In this document: piece by piece, positions 16,264-24,147 of the stretch
Layout of the letters: each line of letters begins with the position of its first letter
How positions within the stretch are numbered: position 1 is the first letter of the stretch
Notes under the pieces: model-generated
What the model saw: only the letters and a program-made list of their open reading frames with translations
The model's database searches: none
Told to the model about the DNA's origin: nothing
Program-made: the position numbers and the translations under genes
Origin: Geodermatophilus bullaregiensis
GTDB lineage: Bacteria > Actinomycetota > Actinomycetes > Mycobacteriales > Geodermatophilaceae
Assembly (NCBI RefSeq): GCF_016907675.1
Contig: NZ_JAFBCJ010000001.1
Coordinates: 744,001 to 808,000, forward strand
Direction of reading: 5' to 3'
DNA: 64,000 bases

Positions 16264-17136
16264 TCAGTCGGCGGCCTGCTGGTAGTACCCGTCACCCACG
16301 CGGAACGGCCGGGTCGTGGTGGCCTCGCCCTCCTGGCCGATGGTCTCGAGGGCCTCGTAGGTGCTCTGGCCGGACTCGCGGGCGGCGAGGTAGGCCTCGT
16401 AGTCCTCGGAGCTGACGGCCCGCACCTCGAAGTTCATGTACGCGTGGTAGCTCCCGCACAGCTCGGCGCACCGGCCGACGTAGGAGCCCTCCTCGTTGAC
16501 GACGACCTCGAAGACGTTGTCCCGGCCGTTGTCGTTACCCGGGATGACGTCGAGCTTGAAGAGGAACTCCGGCACCCAGAACGAGTGGATGACGTCGGCG
16601 GAGGCGACCTCGAAACGGACGGTCTCGTCGGTCGGCATGACCAGGATCGGGATCTCGTCGGTCGTCCCCACGGTGTTGACCGGCTCGCCGTCGTCACCGG
16701 TGGTCTCCGGGTAGACGAACTGCCAGTTCCACTTGAAGGCGTTGACCGCGATCGTCCGGTCGGGCTCGTCGCTGCGCTCGAGCACGTCGTTCTGCACGAC
16801 GACGGTGAAGAAGAACAGACCCGCGATGATGATGAACGGGAAGATCGAGTAGGCGATCTCGAGCGGCAGGTTGTACGCCGTCTGCCGCGGGAGCTCGTCG
16901 CCCTTCTTCTTGTGGAACAGCACCGACCAGATGATCAGGCCCCACACGATGAAGCCGACGATGAGCGCCGCGATCACCGAGCCGGTCCAGAGCTGACGGA
17001 CGCCCTCGGACTGTTCGGTGACGCCCTCGGGGAAACCGAAGCGCCAGAACTCGTTGTTCAGGTCGCACCCGGTGAGGGTGAGCGCCCCCAGGAGACCGAG
17101 CGCGGCGACCCGCGCGAGCCTGCTGCGTCGAGCCAC
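16264..17136 (-). CDS. ctaC: Cytochrome c oxidase subunit II
   Basis: 290 aa. The signal peptide carries a lipobox (LTGC), so the mature protein is probably a lipoprotein with two transmembrane helices (SVIAALIVGFIVWGLIIW and FPFIIIAGLFFFTVVV). The CuA site is complete: HSFWVPEF supplies one His, and CAELCGSYHAYM supplies two Cys, Glu, His and Met. It accepts electrons from QcrC. It runs divergently from the small membrane gene at 17518 and is followed by ctaF. Confidence 0.94.
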   Translation of the reverse strand: MARRSRLARVAALGLLGALTLTGCDLNNEFWRFGFPEGVTEQSEGVRQLWTGSVIAALIVGFIVWGLIIWSVLFHKKKGDELPRQTAYNLPLEIAYSIFPFIIIAGLFFFTVVVQNDVLERSDEPDRTIAVNAFKWNWQFVYPETTGDDGEPVNTVGTTDEIPILVMPTDETVRFEVASADVIHSFWVPEFLFKLDVIPGNDNGRDNVFEVVVNEEGSYVGRCAELCGSYHAYMNFEVRAVSSEDYEAYLAARESGQSTYEALETIGQEGEATTTRPFRVGDGYYQQAAD

Positions 17137-17504
17137 TGCTCGCTGCCTCCTCGTTCCCCCACCCGGGTGACGGGCGGATCCACCGGCGCGACCGCCCGCG
17201 GGGAGCCCCGCAGGTCCGTGCGCCGACCTCAGTCTGGGCCGAGACTAGCCGACCCCGCACGGCGGCCGGCGACCGGAGACGGACGGCGGCGGGTTGGCGC
17301 CACGCCGCCGGACTCCGGGCTCGACCGCGGGCCGGATCGCGGGCCCGACGTGCGAGGGGACGACGTCCGGGGACGACGTCCGCGGCACGGCCCCGGCGAG
17401 CCCGGACCGGCCGCCGCGGCCCCGGTCCGCCCGGGTCCCCGCGGGCGGACCGCGGGTGCCGGTGACGCCCCTCACCGCAGCGCCGCCCCGGCTGTCGCGG
17501 CGGT
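17137..17504. other. Divergent intergenic region upstream of ctaC
   Basis: About 370 bp. It must hold the ctaC promoter on the minus strand. A direct repeat of GGACGACGTCCG-type sequence near 17358-17382 (GGGGACGACGTCC twice, 13 bp apart) is the only structure I notice. No gene is readable. Confidence 0.45.
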
Positions 17505-17510
17505 TAGAGT
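17505..17510 (+). promoter_or_regulatory. Leaderless -10 element of the gene at 17518
   Basis: TAGAGT ends 7 nt before GTG 17518. Confidence 0.6.
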
Positions 17511-17517
17511 CGGAGAC

Positions 17518-17883
17518 GTGTGGACGCGTCTGCTGACCTGGAGGTGGGTGCTCCTGCACCTGCTGGTCGCCGCGCTGTTCGTCGCCACCTTCTTCCTCGG
17601 CTACTGGCAGCTGAGCAAGGCCGAGGACGGCGGCGGCGCGGTCAACTGGAGCTACGCGCTGCAGTGGCCGCTGTACGGCTTCATGGGCCTGTGGTTCTAC
17701 GTGCGCATGGTGCGCGAGGAGCTGCACCGGGACCCCGACGAGGACGAGCCGGGCAACGCCGTCGTCCTCTACCAGCGGCCGCGGATCGACACCACGGGCG
17801 ACCCGGAGCTGGCGGCGTACAACGCCTACCTCGCGGAGCTGAACGAGCGGGCGCTGGGGCAGAAGAGCGCGCATGGCCGCTGA
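17518..17883 (+). CDS. Small conserved membrane protein, SURF1-like N-terminus
   Basis: 121 aa. The first helix region TWRWVLLHLLVAALFVATFF and the following LGYWQLSKAED look like the first transmembrane segment of SURF1 oxidase-assembly proteins; a second helix (WPLYGFMGLWFYVRMV) follows and the rest is acidic and soluble. The large external SURF1 domain is absent. Position next to ctaC would suit an oxidase-related role, but this is inference. The stop lies inside the start of the DUF3817 gene, so the two are co-translated. Confidence 0.75.
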   Translation: MWTRLLTWRWVLLHLLVAALFVATFFLGYWQLSKAEDGGGAVNWSYALQWPLYGFMGLWFYVRMVREELHRDPDEDEPGNAVVLYQRPRIDTTGDPELAAYNAYLAELNERALGQKSAHGR

Positions 17884-18247
17884 GCGCACCGCGGAGCGCA
17901 GCCGGTTGCCGCGCGCGCTCGCCCGCCGGGTCGGGCAGGGCGTCCCCGCCGCTCTCCTCCGCTACCGCGTCATGGCCTGGGTCGTGGGCGTCCTGCTCAT
18001 CGCGCTGGTCCTGGTCGCGGTGCCGGTCAAGTACCTGGCTGACGTCGACGAGCCGGTCGCCGTCATCGGCACCGCGCACGGCTGGCTCTACGCCGTCTTC
18101 TTCGTGACCGCCTGCGACCTCGCCCTGCGCGCCCGCTGGACGCTGCGGGGCACCGTCCTCGTGCTCCTGGCGGGCACCGTGCCCGTCCTGTCCTTCGTCG
18201 CCGAACGGATCGCCACCCGCAAGACCCGCGCCGGCGAGCGCGTCTGA
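17873..18247 (+). CDS. DUF3817 family membrane protein
   Basis: 124 aa. The family pattern is clear: RYRVMAWVVGVLLIALVLVAVPVKY, HGWLYAVFFVTACDLALR and a third helix VLVLLAGTVPVLSFVAER. The His in the HGW motif and the charged RARW loop are typical. Function is unknown; paralogues occur widely in actinobacteria. It overlaps the preceding small membrane gene by 11 nt and lies 56 nt ahead of asnB. Confidence 0.88.
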   Translation: MAAERTAERSRLPRALARRVGQGVPAALLRYRVMAWVVGVLLIALVLVAVPVKYLADVDEPVAVIGTAHGWLYAVFFVTACDLALRARWTLRGTVLVLLAGTVPVLSFVAERIATRKTRAGERV

Positions 18248-18303
18248 CCTGCGTCCCGGCCCCCGCGGCCGGGCTCGAGCCGACCCCCGGAGACCTGCGC
18301 CTC

Positions 18304-20253
18304 ATGTGCGGCCTGCTGGCCTACCTGTCCACCGACGCCCCCCGGGTCGACGACGACCGTGTCGACGGCGTCCGCGAGGCGCTGCACTGCCTGCACCACC
18401 GCGGGCCCGACGACACCGCCGTCTGGGCCGACCCCAACGTGGTCCTCGCCTTCAACCGGTTGTCGATCATCGACGTCGAGGGCAGCCCGCAGCCACTCCC
18501 CTACGCCGCGGACCGCTACCGGATCCTCTTCAACGGCGAGATCTACAACTACGTCGAGCTGCGCGAGGAGCTGGCCGCGGCCGGCGCGCAGCTGACCACG
18601 CACGGCGACACCGAGACGATCGTCGCCGGCTACCACCTGTGGGGCCAGGACGTCGTCCGGCGGCTGCGCGGGATGTTCTCCTTCGTCATCTGGGACACCC
18701 ACACCCGGACCGCCTTCGGCGCCCGCGACCCCTTCGGCATCAAGCCGCTGTTCACCGCGCGCCTGGCCGACGGCGGGCTGGTCCTCAGCTCGGAGAAGAA
18801 GGCGCTGCTGCAGCTGCTCGGCGGCAGCGAGGCCGCCGGCGGCGTCGACCCGGCCTCGCTGCAGCACTACCTGACGCTGCAGTACGTGCCCGAGCCCGCG
18901 ACGCTGCACCGCGGCATCCGCCGGATCGAGAGCGGCACGAGCTTCACCGTCGTCGACGGGGAGCTGGCCACGGCCCGCTACTTCCACCCGTCCTTCCGGC
19001 CGCAGCCGGTCCCCGCCGGGGGCGAGCAGGACCTCTACGACCGCATCGCGGCGGTGCTCGACGAGTCGGTGGCCAAGCACATGCGCGCCGACGTCACCGT
19101 GGGCTCGTTCCTCTCCAGCGGCATCGACTCGACGGCGATCGCCGCACTGGCCCACCGCTACAACCCCGACCTCATGACCTTCACCGTCGGCTTCCAGCGG
19201 CAGGCGCAGTCGGAGGTCGAGATCGCCGCGGAGTCCGCGTCGATCCTCGGCGTCGAGCACGTACCGGTCGAGGTCACCGCCGAGGAGTTCGCCGCGGCCA
19301 TCCCCGAGGTGGTCTGGTACCTCGACGACCCGGTCGCCGACCCCGCACTCGTGCCGCTGTACTTCGTGGCCCGCGAGGCCCGCAAGCACGTCAAGGTGGT
19401 GCTCTCCGGCGAGGGCGCCGACGAGCTGTTCGGCGGCTACACCATCTACCGTGAGCCGATCAGCCTGTCCTGGGCGTCGGCGCTGCCGCCGGCCGGCCGC
19501 CGGGCGATGGCCCGGATCGCCGACCTGCTGCCCGAGGGCGTGCGCGGCCAAGACCTGCTGCGCCGCGCCTCCACCCCGCTCGAGCAGCGCTACTACGGCA
19601 ACGCCCGCAACATGCGCGACGACGAGCTCGCCGCGCTGCTGCCCGGCCGCGACCCCGACCTGTCGCACGTCGCGGTCACCGAGGACCTCTACCGGCGCAC
19701 CCGCGAGGCCGGCTACGACGACGTGACGGCGATGCAGTACGTCGACCTGTTCACCTGGCTGCGCGGCGACATCCTGGTCAAGGCCGACAAGATGACCATG
19801 GCGAACTCCCTCGAGCTGCGGGTGCCCTTCCTCGACCCGGAGGTGTTCGCGATCGCCAGCTCGCTGCCGGTCGAGCAGCGGGTGCCCCGCCGCGGCCCCG
19901 GAGCCAGGGACAGGGCGACGAAGTACGCGCTGCGCCAGGCGATGCGGCAGATCGTGCCGCCGCGGATCATGAACCGGCGCAAGCTCGGCTTCCCCGTGCC
20001 GACGGCGGACTTCCTCGCCGGCCCGCTGCACGACTGGGCCCGCGGCATCGTCACCGACAGCCAGACGCAGGAGTGGCTCGACCGCGACGTCGTCCTCGGG
20101 CTGCTCGACCGGCTGCGCGCCGAGGAGGTGCCGAGCAAGCGCATCGCCCGCCAGCTGTGGTCGGTGCTGGTCTTCATGGTGTGGCACGGGATCTTCGTCG
20201 AGGAGCGGGTCGTCGTCGACGTCCCGGAGACGGTCTACCCGGTCAAGCTGTAG
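18304..20253 (+). CDS. asnB: Asparagine synthase (glutamine-hydrolysing)
   Basis: 649 aa, the usual actinobacterial length. Residue 2 is the Cys nucleophile (MCGLLAYL) of the class II glutaminase domain, with FNGEIYNYVELR and RDPFGIKPLF. The synthetase domain has the pyrophosphate loop SSGIDSTAIAAL and VVLSGEGADELFGGY. It transfers glutamine-derived ammonia to aspartyl-AMP. The position next to the oxidase genes matches Rv2201. GGAGA precedes the ATG by about 11 nt. A perfect hairpin follows the stop. Confidence 0.93.
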   Translation: MCGLLAYLSTDAPRVDDDRVDGVREALHCLHHRGPDDTAVWADPNVVLAFNRLSIIDVEGSPQPLPYAADRYRILFNGEIYNYVELREELAAAGAQLTTHGDTETIVAGYHLWGQDVVRRLRGMFSFVIWDTHTRTAFGARDPFGIKPLFTARLADGGLVLSSEKKALLQLLGGSEAAGGVDPASLQHYLTLQYVPEPATLHRGIRRIESGTSFTVVDGELATARYFHPSFRPQPVPAGGEQDLYDRIAAVLDESVAKHMRADVTVGSFLSSGIDSTAIAALAHRYNPDLMTFTVGFQRQAQSEVEIAAESASILGVEHVPVEVTAEEFAAAIPEVVWYLDDPVADPALVPLYFVAREARKHVKVVLSGEGADELFGGYTIYREPISLSWASALPPAGRRAMARIADLLPEGVRGQDLLRRASTPLEQRYYGNARNMRDDELAALLPGRDPDLSHVAVTEDLYRRTREAGYDDVTAMQYVDLFTWLRGDILVKADKMTMANSLELRVPFLDPEVFAIASSLPVEQRVPRRGPGARDRATKYALRQAMRQIVPPRIMNRRKLGFPVPTADFLAGPLHDWARGIVTDSQTQEWLDRDVVLGLLDRLRAEEVPSKRIARQLWSVLVFMVWHGIFVEERVVVDVPETVYPVKL

Positions 20254-20260
20254 GGACGCC

Positions 20261-20295
20261 GACGGCGCCCGCCCCCAGAGGGGACGGGCGCCGTC
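20261..20295 (+). terminator. Terminator of asnB
   Basis: An 11-bp perfect inverted repeat (GACGGCGCCCG and complement) with a 13-nt loop, 7 nt after the stop. Confidence 0.8.
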
Positions 20296-20313
20296 GTGGT
20301 GACGTGCTGGGGC

Positions 20314-20372
20314 GGCCCCGTCGCGGGGCCCCGGGACTCGCGGAGCGTGTCCCGGGGGGCGACGGGGTCCTT
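20314..20372. repeat. Palindromic intergenic element, divergent copy C
   Basis: Starts with GGCCCCGTC and ends with GACGGGGTCCTT, the same outer arms as the elements at 26470 and 36515. The centre differs and forms its own stem (CCCCGGGAC with GTCCCGGGG). It ends 3 nt before the erpA stop codon and may also end erpA transcription. Confidence 0.6.
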
Positions 20373-20375
20373 ACG

Positions 20376-20732
20376 TCAGTGGAACGAGTCGCCGCACGCG
20401 CAGGAGCCCTGCGCGTTCGGGTTGTCGATCGTGAAACCCTGCTTCTCGATGGTGTCGACGAAGTCGATCACCGCGCCGCCCAGGTACGGGCCGCTCATCC
20501 GGTCGACGATGACCTCGACGCCGCCGAACTCGAAGGTCTGGTCACCGTCGAGGAAGCGCTCGTCGAAGAAGAGCTGGTAGCGCAGGCCGGAGCAGCCACC
20601 GGGCTGGACGGCGATGCGCAGACGCAGGTCGTCGCGGCCCTCCTGGTCCAGCAGCGCCCTGACCTTGGCCGCCGCCGGCTCGCTGAGCAGCACGCCGGTG
20701 CTGCCGGCGGTCTCGGTGTCCTGCACCGTCAT
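20376..20732 (-). CDS. erpA: A-type iron-sulfur cluster insertion protein
   Basis: 118 aa. It has the three conserved Cys of HesB/IscA carriers in GGCSGLRYQLFFDE and GSCACGDSF, about 65 residues apart. It passes Fe-S clusters to apo-enzymes; LipA, QcrA and other Fe-S clients are encoded in the window. It matches Rv2204c. I choose ATG 20732; the longer frame to 20771 lacks family similarity. A GGGAGGACAGA ribosome site lies just upstream. Confidence 0.9.
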   Translation of the reverse strand: MTVQDTETAGSTGVLLSEPAAAKVRALLDQEGRDDLRLRIAVQPGGCSGLRYQLFFDERFLDGDQTFEFGGVEVIVDRMSGPYLGGAVIDFVDTIEKQGFTIDNPNAQGSCACGDSFH

Positions 20733-20873
20733 GTTCTGTCCTCCCACATCCGAGGGCGTCCGCTGCGGCACTCCCTGCAGCGGAGCAACAGCGCCGTGTC
20801 CGGCGCTGTTCCATGGCCGTCGCCCACTGTACGGCGCGCAGCCGGGACGGTCAGTCCCCTGCGCGGACGGACG

Positions 20874-20879
20874 TAGACT
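20874..20879 (+). promoter_or_regulatory. Leaderless -10 element of the DUF3043 gene
   Basis: TAGACT ends 8 nt before GTG 20888. Confidence 0.55.
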
Positions 20880-20887
20880 CCCGGACC

Positions 20888-21496
20888 GTGAAGCTCCGCC
20901 TGCCCGGGCGCCGCAACCGCGCCGAGGCCGCCCCCGACCCCGCCGCCGACCAGACCACGCAGCTGGTCAAGGCGGGTGGGAAGGGCCGGCCCACGCCCAG
21001 GCGCCACGAGGCCCAGGGGCGGCGTCCCGGTCCCCCGCCGCCGCCGCCCACCACCCGCAAGGAGGCCTACCGGCGGATGCGCGAGCAGCAGGCGCTGCGC
21101 AGGTCCGACCCCCGGGCCGGCGGGGGCCGCGGCGACGAGCTGTCCCTGCCCGCCCGCGACCGCGGCCCGGTGCGCAAGCTGGTGCGCGACGTCGTCGACG
21201 CCCGCCGCAACGCCGGCAGCTTCTTCCTCGGCGTGGCCGCGCTCGTCCTGGTCGGCTACTTCATCCCGAACCCGGCGGTGCAGAACTACACCGTCTTCGT
21301 CTGGTTCGCCTTCTTCCTGCTCATCGCCGGCGACTCGGTGTTCCTCGGCCGCCGGATCAAGAAGAAGGTCCTCGAGCGCTTCCCCGACCAGCCGCACCGC
21401 ATGAAGGGGCTGGTCTGGTACGGCATCAGCCGGGCGACCATGATCCGCCGCTGGCGCTTCCCGAAGCCCGAGGTGGCGCTGGGCGCCGAGGTCTGA
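20888..21496 (+). CDS. DUF3043 domain membrane protein
   Basis: 202 aa. A disordered basic and Pro-rich N-tail carries the family motif TTRKEAYRRMREQQALR, then RKLVRDVVDARRNAG, two transmembrane helices (FFLGVAALVLVGYFIP and YTVFVWFAFFLLIAGDSVFL) and a basic C-terminus. The family is restricted to actinobacteria and has no known function. It stands alone between the divergent erpA gene and the aldo/keto reductase. Confidence 0.87.
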   Translation: MKLRLPGRRNRAEAAPDPAADQTTQLVKAGGKGRPTPRRHEAQGRRPGPPPPPPTTRKEAYRRMREQQALRRSDPRAGGGRGDELSLPARDRGPVRKLVRDVVDARRNAGSFFLGVAALVLVGYFIPNPAVQNYTVFVWFAFFLLIAGDSVFLGRRIKKKVLERFPDQPHRMKGLVWYGISRATMIRRWRFPKPEVALGAEV

Positions 21497-21521
21497 GCGG
21501 GTGGGCCCGGTGACGCCGGGC

Positions 21522-21527
21522 TAGCGT
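21522..21527 (+). promoter_or_regulatory. Leaderless -10 element of the aldo/keto reductase gene
   Basis: TAGCGT ends 8 nt before GTG 21536. Confidence 0.55.
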
Positions 21528-21535
21528 CGGGCGAC

Positions 21536-22519
21536 GTGGAGCATCGACGCCTCGGCCGTTCGGGCCTGACCATCTCCGAGATCGCCTACGGCAACTGGCT
21601 CACCCACGGTGGCCAGGTCGAGGAGGACGCCGCGCAGTCCTGCGTGCGCGCCGCCCTGGACGCCGGCATCACGACCTTCGACACCGCCGACGTCTACGCC
21701 GGCACCCGCGCCGAGTCCGTGCTGGGGCGCGCGCTGGCCGGCCAGCGCCGCGAGGGGCTGGAGATCTTCACCAAGGTCTACTGGCCGACCGGTCCCGGCC
21801 CCAACGACCGCGGCCTGGGGCGCAAGCACGTCACCGAGAGCTGCGAGGCCTCGCTGCGCCGGCTGCAGACCGACCACATCGACCTCTACCAGGCCCACCG
21901 GTACGACGAGACGGTGCCGCTGGAGGAGACGATGACCGCCTTCGCCGACCTGGTGCGCGCCGGCAAGGTCCTCTACGTCGGCGTCTCGGAGTGGCGGGCC
22001 GAGGAGATCGCCGCCGGCGCGGCGCTGGCCCGCGACCTCGGCATCCAGCTCATCAGCAACCAGCCCCAGTACTCGATGCTGTGGCGGGTCATCGAGGACG
22101 AGGTCGTCCCCACCTCGCAGCGCGAGGGCGTCTCGCAGATCGTCTGGTCGCCGCTGGCGCAGGGCGTGCTGACCGGCAAGTACCGGCCCGGCGAGCAGCC
22201 GCCGGCCGGCAGCCGGGCCACCGACCCCGAGGCCGGCCGCTTCATCCGCCGGTTCATGGCCGACGACGTCCTCACCCGGGTGCAGGACCTGCGGCCGGTG
22301 GCCGACGACCTGGGCCTGTCGATGGCGCAGCTGGCGGTGGCGTGGGTGCTGCAGAACGAGAACGTGGCCGCGGCGATCATCGGGGCGACCCGCCCGGAGC
22401 AGGTGCACGACAACGTGAAGGCGGCCGGCGTCCGGCTGGAGGCCGACGTCCTGGCCCGGATCGACGAGGTCCTCGGCGACGTCGTCGAGCGCGACCCCGC
22501 CAGGACCGCGAGAGGCTGA
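21536..22519 (+). CDS. Aldo/keto reductase (voltage-gated K+ channel beta-subunit-like group)
   Basis: 327 aa TIM-barrel enzyme. The catalytic tetrad is visible: Asp in [10 protein letters not shown] with Tyr close by, Lys in EIFTKVYW and His in [14 protein letters not shown]-binding ends are [13 protein letters not shown] and [13 protein letters not shown]. It would reduce carbonyl compounds with NADPH; the substrate cannot be named. No co-operonic partner; a hairpin follows the stop. Confidence 0.88.
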   Translation: MEHRRLGRSGLTISEIAYGNWLTHGGQVEEDAAQSCVRAALDAGITTFDTADVYAGTRAESVLGRALAGQRREGLEIFTKVYWPTGPGPNDRGLGRKHVTESCEASLRRLQTDHIDLYQAHRYDETVPLEETMTAFADLVRAGKVLYVGVSEWRAEEIAAGAALARDLGIQLISNQPQYSMLWRVIEDEVVPTSQREGVSQIVWSPLAQGVLTGKYRPGEQPPAGSRATDPEAGRFIRRFMADDVLTRVQDLRPVADDLGLSMAQLAVAWVLQNENVAAAIIGATRPEQVHDNVKAAGVRLEADVLARIDEVLGDVVERDPARTARG

Positions 22520-22527
22520 GGGGAGGA

Positions 22528-22570
22528 CCCCGGCCCGGACCTCGACGTCAGGTCGAGGTTCAGGCCGGGG
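22528..22570. terminator. Bidirectional terminator between convergent genes
   Basis: Nested inverted repeats: CCCCGGCC with GGCCGGGG outside and ACCTCGAC with GTCGAGGT inside, 4-nt loop. It overlaps the last codons of the small gene at 22560. Confidence 0.75.
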
Positions 22571-22772
22571 CGAGCGCCATGGGGCCGTAGACCCGCTGGT
22601 CGCCGTCGAGGAGCGTCACGGTGGCCACGCCACGGCCGAGCAGGTCGCGCCAGTGCTCCCCCAGCCAGGACTCGGCGTCGCCCTGGTTGTCCGACCGCGG
22701 CACCTCGACGCCCAGCACGGCCGGGTCCAGGGTCGCACCGCTCGAGTCCTCCAGTCGCCACGTCCAGCTCAT
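22560..22772 (-). CDS. Small conserved actinobacterial protein, function unknown
   Basis: 70 aa. The pattern MSWTWRLEDSSG, then DAESWLGEHWRDLLGRGV and ATVTLLDGDQRVYGPMAL, is a conserved actinobacterial family of short soluble proteins without a known role. The ATG is supported by TAGCCT 7 nt upstream. It is transcribed divergently from the envelope cluster at 22912. Confidence 0.8.
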   Translation of the reverse strand: MSWTWRLEDSSGATLDPAVLGVEVPRSDNQGDAESWLGEHWRDLLGRGVATVTLLDGDQRVYGPMALAPA

Positions 22773-22779
22773 GTCCGCG

Positions 22780-22785
22780 AGGCTA
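22780..22785 (-). promoter_or_regulatory. Leaderless -10 element of the 70-aa gene
   Basis: TAGCCT on the minus strand ends 7 nt before ATG 22772. Confidence 0.6.
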
Positions 22786-22911
22786 GTGAGCCGACCCGGG
22801 TGGGTCCGGGACCGGCCGTGTCGTGGCCGGGGCGTGACCTCCCCGGGGTTAGCACGGTGATCGGCGGGGGCATGTCAGGTGATCGACCGTCCCGTCACGT
22901 CCGGAGGACCG

Positions 22912-23352
22912 ATGACCACGCCCACGACGGGCGGCGCCTCGCGCGCCGCCCCGCCTCCCCCCTCGACGGAGGAGACCTCCACCGGCCAGCTGGTCAGCCA
23001 GCTAACCGAGCAGGTCTCCCGGCTCGTCCGTGACGAGACCCGCCTGGCGCAGGCCGAGATGACGCAGAAGGCCAAGCGCCTCGGCGTCGGCGCCGGGCTG
23101 TTCGGCGGCGCCGGCCTGTTCGGCTTCCTCGGGCTCTGCGTCCTGGTCGCCACCTTCGTGCTGCTGCTCGACCTGGTCCTGCCCGCCTGGCTGGCCGCGC
23201 TGATCGTCGCGGTCGTGCTGTTCGCGATCGCCGGCGTCCTGGCCCTGGTGGGCAAGAAGGACGTGCAGAAGGGGACGCCGCCGGTGCCCACCGAGGCGAT
23301 CGCGAGCACCAAGGCCGACATCGCCGCGGTGAAGGAGAGTGCACGTCGATGA
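22912..23352 (+). CDS. Phage holin-like (DUF1469/YqjE-type) membrane protein
   Basis: 146 aa. A Thr/Ser/Pro-rich N-tail leads to QLVSQLTEQVSRLVRDETRLAQAEM, an amphipathic helix typical of the family, then two transmembrane helices (about 65-90 and 95-118). Despite the family name it is a chromosomal envelope-stress protein with no phage context. CCGGAGGACCG precedes the ATG. It is first in a four-gene run; its stop overlaps the start of the DUF3618 gene. Confidence 0.88.
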   Translation: MTTPTTGGASRAAPPPPSTEETSTGQLVSQLTEQVSRLVRDETRLAQAEMTQKAKRLGVGAGLFGGAGLFGFLGLCVLVATFVLLLDLVLPAWLAALIVAVVLFAIAGVLALVGKKDVQKGTPPVPTEAIASTKADIAAVKESARR

Positions 23353-23843
23353 GCACCCCCTCCGGGAGCAGCTCGCCGTCCGGCGACGACGCGCGGCCCG
23401 ACGCCGCGGCCGCGGGCCCGACCGACCCCGACGCCATCAAGGCCGACATCGAGGCGACCCGCGAGCAGCTCGGCCGCACCGTCGACGAGCTCAGCCACCG
23501 CCTCGACGTCCCCGCCCGGGCCAAGGAGGGCGCGGCCCGCGCCAAGGACACCGCCGTCGAGACCTACCGCGAGAGCCCGCCGGCCGTCGCCGGCGCCGGC
23601 GCGGCGCTGGCCGGGCTGGTCGGGCTGCTGGTGTGGCGCCGCCGGCGCAAGCGCCGCCGGGCGAGCGCCGAGGCCGCGACCAGCCGGGCCGTCCTGGAGG
23701 CGCGGGCCGAGGCCCGGCGGGCCCGCCGGGACGCCGCCCGGCACGCGGAGAAGGCCCGCAGGGCGGTCGCGAAGAACGCGAAGCGCGCCGCGCGCACGAC
23801 CCGTACGAGGACGCGGAAGACCGCCAGGAGGGCACGCAGGTGA
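23349..23843 (+). CDS. DUF3618 domain protein
   Basis: 164 aa. The DUF3618 core is ADIEATREQLGRTVDELSHRLDVPARAKE, followed by one transmembrane helix (PPAVAGAGAALAGLVGLLVW) and a very basic, Ala/Arg-rich tail of about 80 residues that could bind nucleic acid or acidic lipid. The ATG overlaps the upstream stop (ATGA) and the stop overlaps the next GTG. Function unknown. Confidence 0.88.
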   Translation: MSTPSGSSSPSGDDARPDAAAAGPTDPDAIKADIEATREQLGRTVDELSHRLDVPARAKEGAARAKDTAVETYRESPPAVAGAGAALAGLVGLLVWRRRRKRRRASAEAATSRAVLEARAEARRARRDAARHAEKARRAVAKNAKRAARTTRTRTRKTARRARR

Positions 23844-24115
23844 GCAGCAAGAGCGCCAAGCTGGTCTACCGTCCGGTCGGTCTGGCCGGCGGCATCCTCG
23901 CCGGTGTCGTCTCCGGCGCGGTGTTCAAGCAGATCTGGAAGCGCGTGTCCGGGGAGGACGACGCCCCCGACGCGCTGCAGAGCGAGTACCGGATGCGCGA
24001 GGTCGTGCTCGCCGCGGCCATCCAGGGTGCGATCTTCGCCGCGACCAAGGCCGCCATCGACCGCGCCGGCGCCCGCGGCTTCACCAAGCTGACCGGCAAC
24101 TGGCCGGGCGACTGA
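23840..24115 (+). CDS. DUF4235 family membrane protein
   Basis: 91 aa. It has the family features: KLVYRPVGLAGGILAGVVSG with a first helix, FKQIWKRVSGEDDAPDA, and a second amphipathic helix VVLAAAIQGAIFAATKAAID ending in GARGFTKLTGNWPGD. Small actinobacterial membrane protein of unknown function, translationally coupled to the DUF3618 gene. Confidence 0.9.
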   Translation: MSSKSAKLVYRPVGLAGGILAGVVSGAVFKQIWKRVSGEDDAPDALQSEYRMREVVLAAAIQGAIFAATKAAIDRAGARGFTKLTGNWPGD

Positions 24116-24147
24116 CGCGGCGCACGGAGACGGCGAGGGGGACGGAC

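Noticed and set aside
15192-16415. Possible gene between qcrB and ctaF on the plus strand
   Set aside because: The sequence is Arg/Pro/Ser noise, runs into the antisense of ctaF and ctaC, and has no start signal.
22912-23352. Prophage gene, because of the holin-like family name
   Set aside because: There is no phage gene around it and the operon partners are chromosomal envelope proteins.
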